Assembly: GCA_015484985.1 (NCBI GenBank) | Contig: WFUL01000144.1 | Coordinates: 1 to 8,000 of the forward strand | Direction of reading: 5' to 3' | Source of the DNA: Anaerolineales bacterium | GTDB lineage: Bacteria > Chloroflexota > Anaerolineae > Anaerolineales > DRMV01 | Length of the DNA: 8,000 nt | Shown here: piece after piece, positions 5,724-8,000 of the stretch | Layout: each line of letters starts with the position of its first letter | Numbering within the stretch: position 1 is the stretch's first letter | The notes under the pieces: generated by a model | What the model saw: the letters and a program-made list of their open reading frames with translations, nothing else | Told to the model about the DNA's origin: nothing | Database searches by the model: none | Position numbers and translations under genes: made by a program

Positions 5724-6929
5724 TTACGGATACGTGGCCTTGATGAAGTCCTGGGTCACCCGCTTCATCTGGCCGTTCTCGACCACATAGATGTGGGTGC
5801 CCTTGTTGCCCCAGTGGTCGTCGGGCGAGAAGGAGATGGGGTAGGTCATGCCGCCGGTGTCGTAGTTCTGCAGGGTCTCCAGTGCGGCCTTGATGTTCGG
5901 ACCGGTGAGTTCCTTGCCCTCTTCCAATACCTTCTTGATGCCCGCGACCATGATGTCCATGGTGATCCAGCCCTGGGCGAAGTGCAGGCCCTTCTCCTCC
6001 AGGCTGGAGCCCTTGCTCTTCAAGAACTCATCCATGGCTTTGTGGGCCTCCACCGGGCTGCTGGGCGGGGTGAAGGGCTGTACCATGTACACGCCCTCCG
6101 CCGCGTCGCCGGCCAGGTTGATGAAGATTTCGTCGGAGCACCAGTTCAGGTTGATGACCTTGAACTTGTCGGAGAGGCCCTGGTCCCGGATGTTCTTCAC
6201 GAACACCGCGGCGGGGCTGGAGACGGTGTGGATGATGATGTAGGAGGCGCCGAAGTCCTGAATCTGGGCCAGCTCCGCGGTGTAGTCCGTAGCGCCCTTG
6301 GGCATGGCCAGAGCCATGATTTCGATGCCGTTCTGCTTGGCAAAGGCCTCGGCGTCGGCCACGGGGGAACGACCGAAGGGGCTGTCGTGGTGCACGATGG
6401 CCACCTTGGGCATGCCCTCCTTACCCTGGGCCTTCCAGTCGTCCATAATCCACTGCAGGGCAATCACCGCCTGGTGGGAGTAGGAGGTGCCGACCAGGAA
6501 GTTGTAGGGGGCCTCTTGCGGATTGCCCAACACATGGGAGTAGGACGCGGACATGAAGGGGATTTGGTCCGCGGCGATGCGGGAGCGCAGGGCCTCGGTA
6601 TCGCCCGTGCCCCAGCCCTGGAAGGCCACGATACCCTGTTGCACGAACTGGGAGTAAAGCTGTTCGGCCACGTCCACCTTGTAGCCGTAGTCCGAGGAAA
6701 GGAGTTCAATCTTGCGGCCATTGATGCCACCCTGCGCGTTCAGCCATTCCACATAGCCCTTGATGCCCTCGGCGTAGGGGGTGCCCACGTCGGATGTGGG
6801 ACCGGTCAGGTCGAAGATGGCGCCAATCTTGATGGGGCCGGCTTCGGCAGGGGCTTCGCCCTTCTTACAGCCCGCCACCAAAGCCAGCGCAAACACGGCC
6901 AGCAGGAGCCAGAACACCTTACGCCACAT
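5724..6929 (-). CDS. ABC transporter substrate-binding lipoprotein (Peripla_BP_6 / HAAT type)
   Basis: A 401-residue type I periplasmic-binding-fold protein. The N-terminus is a lipoprotein signal: Arg3, Lys4, a hydrophobic core, and the lipobox LVAGC with Cys21 as the lipid-anchored first mature residue, then a short polar linker. The first lobe starts PIKIGAIFDLTGPTSDVGTP (residues 32-51), followed by GGINGRKIEL (67-76) and the unusual FQGWGTGDTEAL (103-114). It should sit outside the cytoplasmic membrane and deliver ligand to the LivH/LivM channel. The family handles branched-chain amino acids, amides, urea or aromatic and other carboxylic acids. The GWGTGD variety differs from LivJ/LivK as I remember them, so the ligand is left open. 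ATG 6929 has an exceptional Shine-Dalgarno site. The gene lies between livM and livF and is followed by a stem-loop. Confidence 0.93.
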   Translation of the reverse strand: MWRKVFWLLLAVFALALVAGCKKGEAPAEAGPIKIGAIFDLTGPTSDVGTPYAEGIKGYVEWLNAQGGINGRKIELLSSDYGYKVDVAEQLYSQFVQQGIVAFQGWGTGDTEALRSRIAADQIPFMSASYSHVLGNPQEAPYNFLVGTSYSHQAVIALQWIMDDWKAQGKEGMPKVAIVHHDSPFGRSPVADAEAFAKQNGIEIMALAMPKGATDYTAELAQIQDFGASYIIIHTVSSPAAVFVKNIRDQGLSDKFKVINLNWCSDEIFINLAGDAAEGVYMVQPFTPPSSPVEAHKAMDEFLKSKGSSLEEKGLHFAQGWITMDIMVAGIKKVLEEGKELTGPNIKAALETLQNYDTGGMTYPISFSPDDHWGNKGTHIYVVENGQMKRVTQDFIKATYP

Positions 6930-6933
6930 CTCT

Positions 6934-6943
6934 TCACCTCCTT
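6934..6943 (-). promoter_or_regulatory. Very strong Shine-Dalgarno site of the substrate-binding protein gene
   Basis: On the minus strand AAGGAGGTGA matches the 16S anti-Shine-Dalgarno complement over ten bases, four bases before ATG 6929. It is the best ribosome site in the window, fitting a binding protein needed in excess over its transporter. Confidence 0.85.
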
Positions 6944-6980
6944 CGTGAGGAATTTGACAGGTTTGACATCGCGGACCTAC

Positions 6981-7019
6981 GCCATCAGCTAGCGGCTATC
7001 CGCCATCCGCCATGGGCTA
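6981..7019. repeat. Degenerate short repeats between livM and the binding-protein gene
   Basis: The plus strand holds a run of GCYAN-like units: GCCAT, GCTAG, GCTAT, then CCGCCAT twice in tandem (7000-7013) and GCTAA reaching the livM stop. The rest of the 87-base spacer carries TTTGACA twice, nine bases apart (6953-6959 and 6962-6968), and the binding-protein ribosome site. No terminator stem is evident, so read-through from livM is likely. Confidence 0.5.
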
Positions 7020-8000
7020 ATAACTGAACGGCCACAGCTTGAAATAGTTCTTGATGTCCTGCCATAGTTTGTGCAGGCCGCGAGGTTCCAGAATCAAGAA
7101 CAGAATGATGATGAGACCGAAGAGGGCCTGTTGGATGTACGGAATCCATTCTTCCAACAAGGGAATGGAGTCCTTGAAGGCCATTCCCAAATTGTTCAAT
7201 ACCGCCGGAAGCAGGGTCATGAAGGCGGCCCCGAAAAGGGAACCCGAGATGGAGCCCTGGCCCCCGATGATGATCATGGCCAGGTAGAGCACCGAGACCT
7301 CAATGGTGAACCGTTCCCAGGTGACGATGCTGCGCCAATGGGCAATCAGGGCGCCGGCCAGACCCACATAGAAGGAGGAGATGGCAAAGGCCAGCAGCTT
7401 GTACTTGAACAGGTTGATGCCCATGATTTCCGCCGCGATGTCGTGGTCCCGAATGGCCACGAAGGCGCGGCCATAGTGGGTTCGCAAGAGGTTGGCCATG
7501 GTCAGCGCGGTGAAGCCCACCAGCCCCCAGATAATCCAGTAAAAGCGCACATCCCGGTTGAGGGGCATGCCGAAGAGGGTGGGTGGAGGCACCACCAGGG
7601 CGTGTACGCCCCCGGTGACGCTGTCCCAGTGGGTGACCACCCAGATGATGATTTCCTGCGCGGCCAGGGTGGCGATGGCCAGGTACAGCCCCTTAAGACG
7701 CAGGGAGGGGATGCCGAAAACCGCGCCCACCATGGCAGTGAACAGGGGGGCGATGATGAGGGTAAGGTACCACGGGACCCCCAACTTGGCCGTCAGGATG
7801 CCCGCGGTATAGGCGCCCACGGCCAGGAAGGCACCCTGGCCCAGGCTGATCTGGCCCGTGTAGCCTACCAGCAAGTTCAATCCCAAGGCGCCGATGGTGG
7901 CGATGCCGATTTGGTTCATGAGGAAGATGGGGTAATTGCCCGCGACAAAGGGAAAGACCAGCACGAAGGCGATGAACAGTCCCAAGCGCAGTTTTTCCAA
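7017..8000 (-). CDS. livM: Branched-chain amino acid-type ABC transporter permease LivM (5' end at or beyond the window edge)
   Basis: A LivM-type permease, 327 residues visible. The protein is mostly hydrophobic, with about eight to ten membrane segments. Family marks: LGLNLLVGYTGQISLGQGAF (residues 39-58), FGIPSLRLKGLYLAIATLAA (95-114), the cytoplasmic coupling segment AIRDHDIAAEIMGIN (182-196) that docks to the ATPase, FYVGLAGAL (210-218) and IIGGQGSISGSLFGAA (244-259), closing with LILEPRGL (302-309). LivM pairs with LivH to form the substrate channel. The visible reading starts with TTG at 8000, which may be the true start or an internal Leu; the length and the opening hydrophobic segment suggest few residues are missing. 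The stop is TAG. It is the first of three transporter genes in view. Confidence 0.94.
   Translation of the reverse strand: MEKLRLGLFIAFVLVFPFVAGNYPIFLMNQIGIATIGALGLNLLVGYTGQISLGQGAFLAVGAYTAGILTAKLGVPWYLTLIIAPLFTAMVGAVFGIPSLRLKGLYLAIATLAAQEIIIWVVTHWDSVTGGVHALVVPPPTLFGMPLNRDVRFYWIIWGLVGFTALTMANLLRTHYGRAFVAIRDHDIAAEIMGINLFKYKLLAFAISSFYVGLAGALIAHWRSIVTWERFTIEVSVLYLAMIIIGGQGSISGSLFGAAFMTLLPAVLNNLGMAFKDSIPLLEEWIPYIQQALFGLIIILFLILEPRGLHKLWQDIKNYFKLWPFSY

Noticed and set aside
5649..6992. Long plus-strand open frame (about 447 codons) opposite the binding-protein gene
   Set aside because: An antisense shadow with repetitive Val/Gly/His/Leu composition. The minus strand encodes a complete lipoprotein with signal peptide and ribosome site.
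1..8000. CRISPR array, tRNA, rRNA or intact insertion sequence
   Set aside because: No regularly spaced direct repeats, no cloverleaf-like or rRNA-like stretch, and no transposase reading frame were seen on either strand.

Overview
The window is GC-rich, gene-dense bacterial DNA. It has short spacers, strong Shine-Dalgarno sites and no stretch over 100 bases without a gene or a recognisable signal. The tungsten aldehyde:ferredoxin oxidoreductase, the branched-chain-amino-acid-type ABC importer, the PF09818-type ATPase and the HepT/MntA-type pair together suggest an anaerobic or thermophilic free-living bacterium. Chloroflexota (Anaerolineae-like) is my best guess from gene content, at low confidence, because no marker gene is present.

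Plus strand (1-1653): the window opens inside an aldehyde ferredoxin oxidoreductase (C-terminal 302 residues). A 65-base spacer holding a 17-bp stem-loop follows. Then comes an overlapping pair, a minimal nucleotidyltransferase (MntA-like antitoxin) and a HEPN-fold HepT-like protein (toxin or substrate-binding partner). This pair looks more A/T-rich than its neighbours and reads as a small accessory cassette.

Minus strand (8000 down to 1703): all remaining genes point left, converging on the plus-strand block at a rho-independent terminator (1672-1699). In transcription order they are: a LivM-type permease (5' end at or beyond the window edge), a lipoprotein substrate-binding protein, a LivF-type ATPase with a basic C-terminal tail, a small DUF4282-like membrane protein, a hairpin terminator (4380-4416), a PF09818/COG3044-type 'ABC-class' ATPase, and a calcineurin-like metallophosphoesterase. 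LivM, the binding protein and LivF are parts of one importer; LivH and LivG are expected to the right of the window. A second stem-loop lies between the binding protein and livF and could tune their relative expression.

I see no wholly new system that the sequence alone proves. The points most worth a second look are: a glutamine where the phosphoesterase family normally has a metal-binding histidine; a predicted promoter whose -10 box is built into the terminator hairpin ahead of the COG3044-type gene; the 59-base overlap of the toxin-antitoxin pair and the palindrome and direct repeat around it; and the unknown joint function of the ATPase/phosphoesterase pair.
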